Shown here in pieces: positions 35,227 through 44,151 of a stretch of DNA of 64,000 nt. The notes under the pieces were generated by a model. The model ran no database searches and was not told the DNA's origin. It saw only the letters and a program-made list of their open reading frames with translations. Source of the DNA: Chitinophagaceae bacterium UBA4407 (lineage in GTDB: Bacteria; Bacteroidota; Bacteroidia; Chitinophagales; Chitinophagaceae); the NCBI GenBank assembly GCA_002390845.1, contig DGQT01000052.1, positions 16,705 to 80,704 of the forward strand, written 5' to 3'. Position 1 is the first letter of the stretch. Each line of letters begins with the position of its first letter. The translations under genes were made by a program, and so were the position numbers.

Positions 35227-36888
35227 TTATTTTGCTACGATCATTTGTTTGCTGCCAACAATTTTACCATCGGCAATAAGTGTATAACTGTAAGCACCTG
35301 ATGGCATGGCTGCTGCATCGATGTTTAGCGAGCCCTTGCCTGTGCCGGATAAACTTACCTGTTTTAATGTTCTGCCGCCTTTATCAGTAATAATAATTTG
35401 TGCAGTATGATATTCCTGTGGCAGTGTATAATTAATTTTTGTTGTGCTTGTAAAAGGGTTGGGAATGTTTTGATCCAGCGCAGCATTGGTAAGTACAACT
35501 GAAGCAACGGCATTGGTGTTTTCAGAAGTTGTAATTACGTTGGTTGTACCGGTAATTTTATTTACCAATTGTGTTAGTGCTTCAATTTTTGCATTTTGAT
35601 CCTGTATGGTTTTATCCTGTTCCTGCATGGCTTTAATCATTACAGGGATGAGTTCTGTATAATTCACAGCTTTAACCTCAATACTTTCACCTGAAGTTTT
35701 TTTACCAGCCTCTCTTTTATCGGGAGTAACAGCGTCTTTCGTGTCAAAATTTTCTGATTTAACAAGGCCTGGCAAAACTTTTTCAAGGTCTTGTGCAATT
35801 AAGCCATAATGTGTACCCTGCGGTAAGTTCATTTTTGCAAAATTGCCATCGTTTCTGAATTCATAGTTTTTGGGTTGCAGGCGATTGATGATATCCATGG
35901 CATTGCCAAAATCTTTGATGTTCTTTTTCAGTTTTGCATCAGAACTCTGAAAAACACCTGTTGCATATACATCGCCACTGAAATAGCCGGCGTACCAACC
36001 TATACCGCTGGAAACATAAATACCCCTGTAATTGGTAGATGTAAACTCACCGGCATATCCCCCTGTTAGGCTGGTTCCGGTGCTGTAACCATATACTCCT
36101 GTGCCCGACGTACTACGGCCATAAACCCCTATTCCCTCGTTATTGTGACCACCGTAAACTCCTGCAATTCCTTCGCTTGTAGTTCCTGAAACACCGTAGC
36201 CTGTAAAGCTATACCCGGTAACGCCATTACCTGCAGAAGCATCGCTACCATATACACCAGCACCGTTTACGCTGTTGCCATACACACCTACCCCTGCCTC
36301 GCCACTGGTACCTTCGATAGCATGTGTGTTAGATTTAGATACCGCTTTCAAAACAGCACCTGTAGCTAAAGTATTGCTGTTTTCTACATAGACAGAAGGA
36401 TTGTTACCCGTTTTTACACTGTAAAATGCATAGTTATTTACGGGGTCGGTTACGTTAATACCACTGTATAAGCTGGAGGCATTTACATTAAGTGCATACG
36501 AAGCGTTCGTAGTGCCCCGCACACCTACCAGGCCGGTAGTTGCAGCAATATTGAAAAGGGGTGTACCCAAATTGCTACGAAATTCGTAACGAACACTGGC
36601 TGCATTAAAATATAAGCCCAGATTGGGGTAGGTGGCAGAACGAAAAGCGTACTGGTTATCGCCCACACGGTAAGCTGAGCCACCGGTAAAACTTAAATTA
36701 CCTGTAGCATCGAATGCTCCATAACTGGCGGCTGAGCCAAAACGGGAAGTACCAATAACCTGTAACGAAGTGGCAGGTGCCAATGTGCCAACGCCAACAT
36801 TACCATTTGCGGGAAATGTATTTTGTGCGTTTGAATTTGTAAAAGCAATTGTAGCTGCCAGCGCTGAAAGAATAAACTTAATTTTCAT
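35227..36888 (-). CDS. Secreted repeat protein with S74 (endosialidase chaperone) domain and T9SS sorting domain
   Basis: 553 residues: signal peptide (1-21), an N-terminal region like phage tail-fibre or head-fibre proteins, GVYG-type repeats (about 200-270: VGVYGNS, AGVYGSD, TGVYGYS), a peptidase S74 / intramolecular chaperone domain (about 313-410, S316 and K319/K321 in QSSDAKLKKNI, then YGLIAQDLEKVLPGLV), a coiled coil (about 418-448), and a type A T9SS sorting domain (about 478-553, LDQNIPNPFTSTTKINYTLP). Most likely a trimeric surface fibre. In phage proteins the S74 domain cuts itself off; here that would remove the sorting signal, so it may act only as a trimerisation chaperone. Confidence 0.82.
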   Translation of the reverse strand: MKIKFILSALAATIAFTNSNAQNTFPANGNVGVGTLAPATSLQVIGTSRFGSAASYGAFDATGNLSFTGGSAYRVGDNQYAFRSATYPNLGLYFNAASVRYEFRSNLGTPLFNIAATTGLVGVRGTTNASYALNVNASSLYSGINVTDPVNNYAFYSVKTGNNPSVYVENSNTLATGAVLKAVSKSNTHAIEGTSGEAGVGVYGNSVNGAGVYGSDASAGNGVTGYSFTGYGVSGTTSEGIAGVYGGHNNEGIGVYGRSTSGTGVYGYSTGTSLTGGYAGEFTSTNYRGIYVSSGIGWYAGYFSGDVYATGVFQSSDAKLKKNIKDFGNAMDIINRLQPKNYEFRNDGNFAKMNLPQGTHYGLIAQDLEKVLPGLVKSENFDTKDAVTPDKREAGKKTSGESIEVKAVNYTELIPVMIKAMQEQDKTIQDQNAKIEALTQLVNKITGTTNVITTSENTNAVASVVLTNAALDQNIPNPFTSTTKINYTLPQEYHTAQIIITDKGGRTLKQVSLSGTGKGSLNIDAAAMPSGAYSYTLIADGKIVGSKQMIVAK

Positions 36889-37343
36889 AACTGTTTTTTT
36901 TCGGTGAAATAATTTTAATGGTGTAAAGCAAGCAAAAGCCCTGTGAAAACAGTTAGCCAGTTTACGAATGCGGCAAATGAATTTATGATTGTGGTGTTTT
37001 AATTTTTCCAGGCCTGTTGCTGCCTTAAAAAATAATTTTCACTGCCTGGAATATGTACGTCTTAATTGTACGTTTGCTTTATTTGAGGAAACAGCCCGGT
37101 ACTTTAATTGATATTCTAAAAGATGCAGAGCAAAGGGATGAAGATGCATAGCGCAACGAAAGAAAAGCTTAGTAATTATTTGACTATACCCCTGCTGCAA
37201 TAAGTGCAGCAACGGCTGTTGAAAGCTGAATTGTATTTTACAGTAAAAGTGTGCGACGCAACAAAAGCTTCATTCATATTCTATTGCCTGGCTCAAAAAA
37301 ATGTATTTGAAAAATCGTAAATCTGAAATCGTACTTCTAAAAA
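36889..37343. other. Intergenic region between dnaB and the S74 protein gene
   Basis: 455 bases with no gene. The right arm of palindromic element 14 occupies 37240-37301. A strongly decayed copy of a left arm may lie at about 37060-37160 (CAGCCCGG, GCGCAACGAAAGAAAAGCTT), which in fact reads like a second, decayed right arm. No promoter was recognised. Confidence 0.5.
37240..37301. repeat. Palindromic intergenic element 14, right arm
   Basis: AAAAGTGTGCGACGCAACA, AAAGCTTCATTC and the end GCCTGGCTCAAAAAA, 42 bp beyond the dnaB stop codon. Confidence 0.82.
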
Positions 37344-38933
37344 TCAGAATGGTGTTTCTTCATCAAAGCCTTCATCAAAAGCGCCGTTGTTCATGCGGCT
37401 GCCTTTTTGAATAAAGAACTTTCCACCTTCATCGTTGCCGCTGCCGGGTGCAGCAGGTGCAGAAGGAACGGGTTTCCAGTTACCGGCACTTTTACCGGGG
37501 TTATAGCCGCCGCTATCACCATCCCATTCTTCAAACTTTTGTATATGCAACAGGGCGCGGAGTTTAATGGTTTCCAGCGAACCGTTCCTGTGTTTTGCAA
37601 TGCGTATATGTGTTTCGCCTTTGGTACTTTCGCCATTTTCGTTGTTCATCACCTCGTAATATTCAGGCCGGTAAATGAACATAACCATATCTGCATCCTG
37701 CTCGATTGCTCCTGATTCACGAAGGTCACTCAACTGCGGCATCTTGCTTTCTTTACGTGTTTCCACGGCACGGCTTAACTGGCTGAGTGCAATAATGGGC
37801 ACGTTTAATTCTTTGGCCAGCGCTTTAAGATTTCGGGAAATGGTACTGATCTCCTGTTCACGGTTACCGCCTTTATTATCGTTGCTGCCACTCATAAGCT
37901 GCAGGTAATCGATCAATATCAGGCCAACCTTATGTTTGTTTACCAGCCTTCTGGCTTTTGCGCGGAATTCAAAGATGTTAAGGGCTGCTGTATCGTCAAT
38001 ATAAATGGGTGCTTTTTCAAGACGCTTAATGCCTTTGGTATTTAGCTGCTGGTATTCGTATTCTTCCAGTTTACCACGCGAAATTTTCTCCATCATAATT
38101 TCACTTTCGGCAGAAAGAATACGCTGTACCAACTGCGATGCACTCATCTCTAATGAGAAGAAACCAACAGCTGTTGGTTTTGTGGGGTGCAATGCAGCGT
38201 TGCGTGCAAGGTTTAATGCAAAAGCCGTTTTACCTACTGAAGGCCGTGCAGCCAAAATAATTAAATCTGTTGGCTGCCAGCCATAAGTAACACGATCCAT
38301 ACTTGCAAAGCCACTGGGTACGCCGGATATTTCTTCTTTCTTTGTTCTTAACTCATCAATACGGTTAATGGCCTGCGCAAGGGCGCTGCTCATTTCTTTA
38401 TAATCTGTTTTAAGAAAGTTGTTGGTGATCTGGAAAATTTTGTCTTCGGCATCATCCATTAAATCAAAAACGTCGGTACTTTCTTCGTAAGCTTCACTGA
38501 TAATTTCGCCGCTGATACGGATCAGTTCGCGTTGCACAAACTTTTGTAAAACAATTCTTGAGTGCGCTTCAATATTTGCAACAGAAACAACAGCATTGGT
38601 AAGTTTGGTTACATAGTAGGGGCCGCCTACCATTTCAAGTTCTTCTTTTATTTTAAGTTCTTCAACAACCGTTAATATATCAATGGGCAAACTTTTCTGG
38701 GCCAGGGTTTGAAAGGCTCGATAAATGCGCTGATGCGCATCAACATAAAAACATTCTGGTTTAAGGATTTCGACAACTGTATCAAAAGCAGATTTATCAA
38801 GCATTACCGCACCAAGCACTGCTTCCTCAAGGTCTTTTGCCTGAGGGGGTAATTTGCCATAGACCATAGTACTTAAATCTATGGCTGGCTTTCTCCCTTT
38901 TTTTCTGTCTTTATTAAAATTTGTCAATTCCAT
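37344..38933 (-). CDS. dnaB: Replicative DNA helicase DnaB
   Basis: 529 residues. The N-terminal primase-interacting domain spans about 28-165 (PPQAKDLEEAVLGAVMLD). The RecA-like motor domain has Walker A at 229-237 (RPSVGKTAF), the LILIDYLQLM Walker B region near 335, the arginine-containing SDLRESGAIEQDADMVMFIY segment, and a low-complexity Gly/Pro tail. It unwinds the chromosomal fork as a hexamer. No intein or insertion interrupts the motor domain. Translation starts at ATG 38933. Its upstream neighbour, csaA, is divergent. Confidence 0.97.
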   Translation of the reverse strand: MELTNFNKDRKKGRKPAIDLSTMVYGKLPPQAKDLEEAVLGAVMLDKSAFDTVVEILKPECFYVDAHQRIYRAFQTLAQKSLPIDILTVVEELKIKEELEMVGGPYYVTKLTNAVVSVANIEAHSRIVLQKFVQRELIRISGEIISEAYEESTDVFDLMDDAEDKIFQITNNFLKTDYKEMSSALAQAINRIDELRTKKEEISGVPSGFASMDRVTYGWQPTDLIILAARPSVGKTAFALNLARNAALHPTKPTAVGFFSLEMSASQLVQRILSAESEIMMEKISRGKLEEYEYQQLNTKGIKRLEKAPIYIDDTAALNIFEFRAKARRLVNKHKVGLILIDYLQLMSGSNDNKGGNREQEISTISRNLKALAKELNVPIIALSQLSRAVETRKESKMPQLSDLRESGAIEQDADMVMFIYRPEYYEVMNNENGESTKGETHIRIAKHRNGSLETIKLRALLHIQKFEEWDGDSGGYNPGKSAGNWKPVPSAPAAPGSGNDEGGKFFIQKGSRMNNGAFDEGFDEETPF

Positions 38934-39310
38934 CGGGCAATGAATATACTCGGTTAGTAAACTTTTTTGTTCACCAATTCTCTTTTGGTAGCATTCTTTT
39001 GTTTTCGGTACGGCATGTTAACTGCTCAAAAAAACGATTACCCGTTGAGTAAAGGGGGAGCGAATATAGAAGCCTTTTATCTGTGATAAAAAATTTTATT
39101 AAAAGAATATTTGTTCTATTTAAACCCACATCAAAGTTCACATATTATAAAGGGTTTTTAACATGAAAATATTGTTTGCCCACAATTTTAAAAAGTTTTC
39201 CGCTTACCATCCTGCTTAATCCACATAATTTGTGCAGAAAGATTTTTACTGAAAAATTAGCTGTTTCAGTGCTTTTTTGCTAACTAATTGTCGGCAGAAA
39301 ACAGCATTTT

Positions 39311-39332
39311 ATGTTACCGGCTCCGGTAACAT
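39311..39332. promoter_or_regulatory. Perfect palindrome, operator-like
   Basis: Arms ATGTTACCGG and CCGGTAACAT separated by CT. The GTTACCGG half-sites with a CG-rich centre resemble operators of LacI-family regulators. It lies about 130 bp upstream of csaA and 380 bp upstream of dnaB, next to a repeat arm; it could equally be a small hairpin belonging to that repeat. Confidence 0.45.
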
Positions 39333-39375
39333 AAATTTAGCTTTTGTTGCATCGCACTCTTGTGCGTTCGGATCA
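39333..39375. repeat. Left arm of the palindromic element upstream of csaA (15)
   Basis: AGCTTTTGTTGCATCGCACT, CTTGTGCGTTCGGATC. Its counterpart arm lies on the other side of csaA (39912-39951), so the gene is bracketed. Confidence 0.78.
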
Positions 39376-39464
39376 TGAATGAGCTTTTACCTTAGCGTAA
39401 ACCAACCGCACCGGGCATTCGCGGTTTAATATTTTTTCCGCTAAGTTTGTTTAAAACAATTTGC

Positions 39465-39794
39465 ATGATTACATGGGATGATTTCGGGAAAATAGACATT
39501 CGCTCAGGCACCATTACAGATGTGCAGGATTTTCCAAAAGCAAGAAAACCAGCCTACCAGCTTACTATAGATTTTGGACCGCTTGGTATTAAAAGATCAT
39601 CTGCACAAATTACACATCATTATACAAAAGAAGCACTGCTGAATAAACAGGTAGTAGCAGTTGTAAATTTTCCTGTAAAACAAATAGCCAGCTTTTTTAG
39701 CGAATGCCTGGTGCTTGGTGTGTACGATGAAAATAACAATGTGGTGCTATTGCAGCCTGATAAGCAGGTAAAAAACGGGCAAAAGATCGGTTAG
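39465..39794 (+). CDS. csaA: tRNA-binding domain protein CsaA
   Basis: 109 residues from ATG at 39465 (MITWDDFGKIDIRSGTI). A six-codon longer start at 39447 lacks family support. This is the stand-alone OB-fold tRNA-binding domain (RSGTI, FPKARKPAYQLTIDFG, KRSSAQITHHY, KQVVAVVNFP), the size of CsaA, a dimeric protein described as a chaperone and tRNA-binding factor. The gene is alone between two inward-facing arms of the palindromic element. Confidence 0.92.
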   Translation: MITWDDFGKIDIRSGTITDVQDFPKARKPAYQLTIDFGPLGIKRSSAQITHHYTKEALLNKQVVAVVNFPVKQIASFFSECLVLGVYDENNNVVLLQPDKQVKNGQKIG

Positions 39795-39911
39795 TATTTT
39801 TTTGCAATGTTGGTTTAGTATTAATCCATCTTATTTGTACAGAAAATCATTAATTGCATTTACTGCAGTTATACGCTGAGTCAGCTTGTATTTTAGTTCA
39901 GTCATAGCCTG

Positions 39912-39951
39912 CAAGTACAAGTGAGTGACACAACAGGCGATGCTATAAAAA
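39912..39951. repeat. Right arm of the palindromic element downstream of csaA (16)
   Basis: CAAGTACAAGTGAGTGACAC then AACAGGCGATGCT, of GTGTCACTC type. GAGTGACACAACAGGCGATG is an exact reverse complement of the left core of element 2. Confidence 0.8.
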
Positions 39952-39975
39952 ACAACAGATGGCTAAAAAATTATT

Positions 39976-41547
39976 TTATTGTTTTCCCTGTCCGTATAAC
40001 ACTGCTCCGTTTCTTGCTGAATTTTGCTGACTATTCTCCAGTTCAATAATACCGTTTACCAAAACATATTTAAACCCCGTAGAATACTGATGCGGTTTTT
40101 CAAAAGTTGAAAGATCGCTGACAGTGGCAGCATCGAACACAACAATATCAGCAGCAAAACCTTCGCGAAGCAAGCCCCTGTTTGTAAAATGAAAACGTTG
40201 TGCCGGCAACGAAGTCATTCTTCGTATGGCTTCTTCCAATGAAATCACTTTCTCATCCCGAACATATTTACCCAGCACCCGGGCATTGGTGCCATAACCG
40301 CGTGGGTGCGGCACACCGGAATTAAAAACACGGATGCTGGCATCGCTGGCAAACATGTTGAACGGATACTTCATAATGTACTTTACATCATCTTCACTCA
40401 TGCCGTGGAAAACCATACCGGCACCACCTTTCAGCATCATTTCAAAAACAGTTTTTATTTCATCTTCTGCGGTATGTTTTCTTTTAAGCAGCAGGTTGAC
40501 CGCCTCTATTGTTTTACCATTTAAAGTAGTATCAGACTTGTAATTTGCAACTACAGCGTAACTGTAATGCTGTAGTTTTCTGTTGTGCAATTTTTTAAGC
40601 ATGTAAACGCCTACCTGTTTTTGAACAGCAGGTTGTTGCAATCTTTGCTTTAGAGAATCGTCACCACCAGCCAATACCCAATCGGGCAATAAAGTACTTA
40701 ATGATGTACTGCTTGCAGTGTACGGATATTGATCGATAGTAACATCAACACCTTCAGATCTGGCTTTTTGTACCATTGCCAAAGTTTGTCTGCTCCTTCC
40801 CCAGTTATTTTGCCCGCCAACTTTAAAGTGAGAAATCTCTAAAGGAATGTTTGCTTCTTTTGCAACAGTTAAAGCTTCCTGAATTGCATCTGTTACACTA
40901 TCGCTTTCATTACGCATGTGCGTGGTGTAAATACCATGGTACTGTGCAGCAACTTTTGCAAGCGCCACAATTTCACTGGTTGCAGCATAAGTGCCGGGCG
41001 TATAAATTAACCCTGTTGAAAAACCTACAGCACCAGCCTGCATCGCATTTTCAACAAGGGCTTTCATTTGCTCCAGTTCTTCATTTGTTGGCTGACGGTT
41101 GGCGGTGCCCATTACCGATTCGCGTATATCGTTGTGCCCAACGAGCGTTGCTACGTTTACAGAAAGATGAAGACTATCTATAAATGAAAGGTATTTTTTT
41201 ATATCAACCTGTGATGCCCCACAATTGCCTGTGATTACTGTTGTTACGCCGTCATAAATAAAATTAGAGGCAAGCGGGTTTTTTATTTCATCTTCTTCAA
41301 TATGGGTATGAACATCAATAAAGCCTGGTGCTATAACAAAGCCAGTTGCATCAATAGTTTTAACTGCAAGCCAGTTAGTAAGGTTGCCGAGCGCAATTAT
41401 TTTTCCATCTTTAATTGCAACATCGCCATAAAACCAGGGATTGCCGGTGCCATCTATAATTTTTCCATGCTGTATCAGGATGTCTGCTGATTGCTGGGCA
41501 AACAGTTGATGAGAAAAAAATATTAAAATAAAGCAGCAGTATTTCAT
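39976..41547 (-). CDS. D-aminoacylase / N-acyl-D-amino-acid deacylase family amidohydrolase
   Basis: 523 residues with a cleavable signal peptide (ending LFAQQ near 18), so it is predicted periplasmic. The fold starts with ILIQHGKIIDGTGNPWFYGD, then the metal-binding FIDVHTHIEEDE, GNCGAS near 110 and THMRNESD near 210. The C-terminal region includes MVFHGMSEDDVKYIMKY, FASDASIR and PRGYGTNARVLGKYV. These features match N-acyl-D-amino-acid amidohydrolases, which release D-amino acids from acylated or peptide forms. The exact substrate is not determined. It appears monocistronic. Confidence 0.87.
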   Translation of the reverse strand: MKYCCFILIFFSHQLFAQQSADILIQHGKIIDGTGNPWFYGDVAIKDGKIIALGNLTNWLAVKTIDATGFVIAPGFIDVHTHIEEDEIKNPLASNFIYDGVTTVITGNCGASQVDIKKYLSFIDSLHLSVNVATLVGHNDIRESVMGTANRQPTNEELEQMKALVENAMQAGAVGFSTGLIYTPGTYAATSEIVALAKVAAQYHGIYTTHMRNESDSVTDAIQEALTVAKEANIPLEISHFKVGGQNNWGRSRQTLAMVQKARSEGVDVTIDQYPYTASSTSLSTLLPDWVLAGGDDSLKQRLQQPAVQKQVGVYMLKKLHNRKLQHYSYAVVANYKSDTTLNGKTIEAVNLLLKRKHTAEDEIKTVFEMMLKGGAGMVFHGMSEDDVKYIMKYPFNMFASDASIRVFNSGVPHPRGYGTNARVLGKYVRDEKVISLEEAIRRMTSLPAQRFHFTNRGLLREGFAADIVVFDAATVSDLSTFEKPHQYSTGFKYVLVNGIIELENSQQNSARNGAVLYGQGKQ

Positions 41548-41639
41548 GGCGTTAAGTTAAGGAATGTGGGTGATGTGCATTGGCTTAAGTATTCAGATGA
41601 TCGTTCTCTGTTTAATAGCGGGTTTTTACCGAATAGAAT

Positions 41640-41656
41640 TGATACAATATGTATCA
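41640..41656. promoter_or_regulatory. Perfect palindrome TGATACA-N3-TGTATCA
   Basis: Two perfect 7-bp arms around ATA, about 93 bp upstream of the D-aminoacylase-like gene and 2 helical turns in total length. The shape fits a dimeric repressor site; the cognate regulator is unknown. Confidence 0.4.
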
Positions 41657-42021
41657 GAAAAAACTAGTAGACTGCATTGAAATGTTCAATAGGATTTGTT
41701 AGCGTACAAAGATGCGATCCTGAAATAAATTCGCATAAGCATCAAGCAAATTTTATTTATGTATCGTTCAAATTCAATGTTTGTATGCTCATTGCCGCAT
41801 GGCATTGTCCTTGCAACGGCGCTGCACCCGCTTCTTTGCTGCGATATGGCTATGCCATCGCAGCAATTCCGGCTTTGCCGGAACCGAACCAGCTAAGGCG
41901 CCTTATGTAAGGACGGGTATTATAACGCACGATAGAAATGACAGTATTAAATTTTTGAAAACCTGTACAGAATCTTCCAGTTTATAATACTGAATTTTAG
42001 CTTGATGCCTATGCGAAACTC

Positions 42022-42124
42022 TTGGGATGCTATACTTCGCGTAAATGCTGCCATGAAAGAGGAACTGTGAAACGAGCGTGGCAAGAAAAGCTTCATAAAG
42101 ATTTATAGCCCGGCCCCAAAAAAT
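42022..42124. repeat. Palindromic intergenic element 17, right arm
   Basis: GCCACGCTC-type right arm: CCATGAAAGAGGAACTGTG, AAACGAGCGTGGCAAG, AAAGCTTCATAAAG and the end GCCCGGCCCCAAAAAA. A decayed left arm may start near 41700. Confidence 0.8.
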
Positions 42125-42139
42125 ATCTTCAAAATAAAA

Positions 42140-42164
42140 AAAGCCCTGCATTATGCAAGGCTTT
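42140..42164. terminator. Hairpin terminator after the acyl-CoA dehydrogenase gene
   Basis: AAAGCCCTGCA and TGCAAGGCTTT pair with one mismatch around TTA, 20 bp past the stop at 42184, with an A tract upstream and AAAAA downstream. Confidence 0.72.
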
Positions 42165-42183
42165 CAAAAATTGCAATATCATT

Positions 42184-43977
42184 TTAAAAACAATAGCCGT
42201 TTTCTTCAATCATTTTATCGGCAATCCTTCTTCGGGCAGCCTTGGTATTAAAGGGTTCAACCTTTGTAAAACGTTTGATGCCGATATGCATCATACGCAG
42301 TTCATCGCCATCCGCAAAAGCATTTAAAGCATCTTTTGCATTTTTATTGATACGGTCTGCGGCATCATAAATATAAGTGCGCATGATATCCGTTTGAGAA
42401 ACAGTTGCTGCTTCGCCAAAAGTATCGGTGAGTTTTATAACACGCAGTAAAGCACTTTCGGCATTGTAGGTGTCTATCATCATGTCTGCAATGTTCATCA
42501 ATACTTCCTGTTCCTTATCTAAATTCATCATCAGCTTTTGAACCGCAGCACCGGCCACCAGTAAAATTGCTTTTTTAAAGTTGGCAACATATTTTTTTTC
42601 TTTTGCAAAAGCGCTGTCATCATCGCTGCCGAAATCGGGTATGCTCATTAATTCTTTGCTCACTGCAAGCGCCGGGCCCATAAGATCGATGGTGCCTTTC
42701 ATGGCACGTTTTAAGATCATATCAACAGTAAGTAAGCGGTTGATCTCGTTGGTGCCTTCGTAAATGCGGTTGATGCGGCTGTCGCGGTAAGCTTTGCTTA
42801 TTTCGTATTCATCACTAAAGCCATTGCCGCCGTGTATCTGAACCCCTTCGTCTACAACAAAATCCAACACTTCGCTGCCAAATACTTTTAGCATGGCGCA
42901 TTCAATTGCATATTCTTCTGCAGCCCCGAGGTACGCCTTTTCAAAAGTTTCACCATTCGCTTTTAGCTCGGCTTCCCGGTCATCAATCATTTTTCCGGTG
43001 CGGTACATGGCAGAATCTGCAATCCATGTGCGGATGGCCATTTCAGCGAGTTTGTGTTTTATGGCGCCAAATTTTGAAATAGAGGTTTTAAATTGCTCCC
43101 GAGCAACGGCATAGCGTAAAGACAATGTAGTAGCGGCTTTTGCACCACCTTGTGTGGCGGCGCAAAGTTTGTAACGACCGGTATTTAATACATTGAAAGC
43201 GATAATATGTCCACGGCCGATTTCGCCTAAAACATTTTCAACAGGTACTTTACAATCCTGGAAATACAACTGTACTGTTGAAGAACCTTTAATGCCCATC
43301 TTGTGTTCTTCGGGGCCTTGCGTAAATCCTTCTGTGCCGCGTTCAATAATGAAGGCAGTGAATTTATCGCCGTCAATTTTTGCAAACACGGTATAGATAT
43401 CGGCAAAGCCACCATTGGTGATCCAGCATTTTTGGCCGTTTAAAATATAGTGCTTTCCATCAGCGCTTAAGGTGGCAGTTGTTTTTGCCCCTAATGCATC
43501 GCTGCCGCTGTTTGGTTCTGTAAGCCCGTAAGCGCCTTTCCATTCACCCGATGCCATTTTCGGAACATATTTTTTTCTTTGTTCTTCATTACCAAAATAC
43601 AGGATGGGCATAGAACCAATTCCTGTATGCGCCGTAAAAGCAACACAAAAAGAATAACCGCCACCAAAACTTTCTGTGATAATAGATGAAGTGATGAGGT
43701 CCTTTCCAAGCCCGCCATATTCTTCCGGAACACTTGCACCCAGTAAACCCAGTTCCCCGGCTTTTTGCATTAGCGATGGCATTAGCCCCGGTTCAAGTTT
43801 TTCTATGCGGTCGAGTATGGGCATTACTTCAGTGTTAATAAACTGGCGCCCCATTTCCTGTATCATTTTCTGTTCTTCAGAAAAATCTTCGGGAATAAAA
43901 GTATTGCCGGGAATGCTGTTTTTAACAAGCCATTCGCCACCTTTTAGCAAAGCTGTTTTTTGTGTTGTGGTTTCCAT
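42184..43977 (-). CDS. Acyl-CoA dehydrogenase (long Bacteroidota form)
   Basis: 597 residues, about 200 longer than the standard ACAD fold because of a C-terminal helical extension (about 430-597). FAD-dependent oxidation of acyl-CoA in beta-oxidation. Visible family parts: AYGLTEPNSGSDALGAKTTA near 153, KCWITNGGFADIYTVFAK, IQIHGGNGFSDEYE-like (VQIHGGNGFS) and the catalytic-glutamate segment RINRIYEGTNEINRLL. The long form resembles very-long-chain enzymes. Its usual partner thiolase and hydratase genes are not in the window. The gene has its own terminator and seems to stand alone. Confidence 0.93.
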   Translation of the reverse strand: METTTQKTALLKGGEWLVKNSIPGNTFIPEDFSEEQKMIQEMGRQFINTEVMPILDRIEKLEPGLMPSLMQKAGELGLLGASVPEEYGGLGKDLITSSIITESFGGGYSFCVAFTAHTGIGSMPILYFGNEEQRKKYVPKMASGEWKGAYGLTEPNSGSDALGAKTTATLSADGKHYILNGQKCWITNGGFADIYTVFAKIDGDKFTAFIIERGTEGFTQGPEEHKMGIKGSSTVQLYFQDCKVPVENVLGEIGRGHIIAFNVLNTGRYKLCAATQGGAKAATTLSLRYAVAREQFKTSISKFGAIKHKLAEMAIRTWIADSAMYRTGKMIDDREAELKANGETFEKAYLGAAEEYAIECAMLKVFGSEVLDFVVDEGVQIHGGNGFSDEYEISKAYRDSRINRIYEGTNEINRLLTVDMILKRAMKGTIDLMGPALAVSKELMSIPDFGSDDDSAFAKEKKYVANFKKAILLVAGAAVQKLMMNLDKEQEVLMNIADMMIDTYNAESALLRVIKLTDTFGEAATVSQTDIMRTYIYDAADRINKNAKDALNAFADGDELRMMHIGIKRFTKVEPFNTKAARRRIADKMIEENGYCF

Positions 43978-44026
43978 ATAAAATTTATTGAGAAGGTTAT
44001 AAAATTTACAATTATATTTTAGAAAA

Positions 44027-44092
44027 TTTATGAGCCAAACTGAGCATATCTATTAAACTTTTCTTGCGTCGCACTCTTGAGGGTTCGGAATT
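44027..44092. repeat. Left arm of the palindromic element beside marR (18, left)
   Basis: AATTTATGAGCCAAACTGAG, CTTGCGTCGCACTCTTGAGG, TTCGGAA. The opposite arm (44748-44790) lies on the other side of the MarR gene. Confidence 0.82.
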
Positions 44093-44151
44093 TTTCTGAG
44101 CTATTAAAGACAATATACAACTCAAAAGTTCATCTATATAGCCAATTCTCT

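Larger units (their letters stand above)
38934..39464. other. Divergent region between dnaB and csaA
   Basis: 531 bases without a gene: AT-rich to about 39300, then an operator-like palindrome (39311-39332) and a left arm of the palindromic element (39333-39375). No promoter could be called on either strand with confidence. Confidence 0.5.
41548..42183. other. Intergenic region with palindromes and element 17
   Basis: 636 bases without a credible gene. Contents: a palindrome TGATACA-ATA-TGTATCA (41640-41656), a decayed left part of element 17 (about 41700-41735), two hairpins in tandem (41838-41864, GCTGCGAT/ATCGCAGC; 41867-41883, TTCCGGC/GCCGGAA), the right arm of element 17, and a terminator. 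Confidence 0.55.

Noticed and set aside
35227..36888. Prophage remnant
   Set aside because: The S74 domain is phage-related, but the protein has a signal peptide and T9SS domain, and no other phage genes are near.
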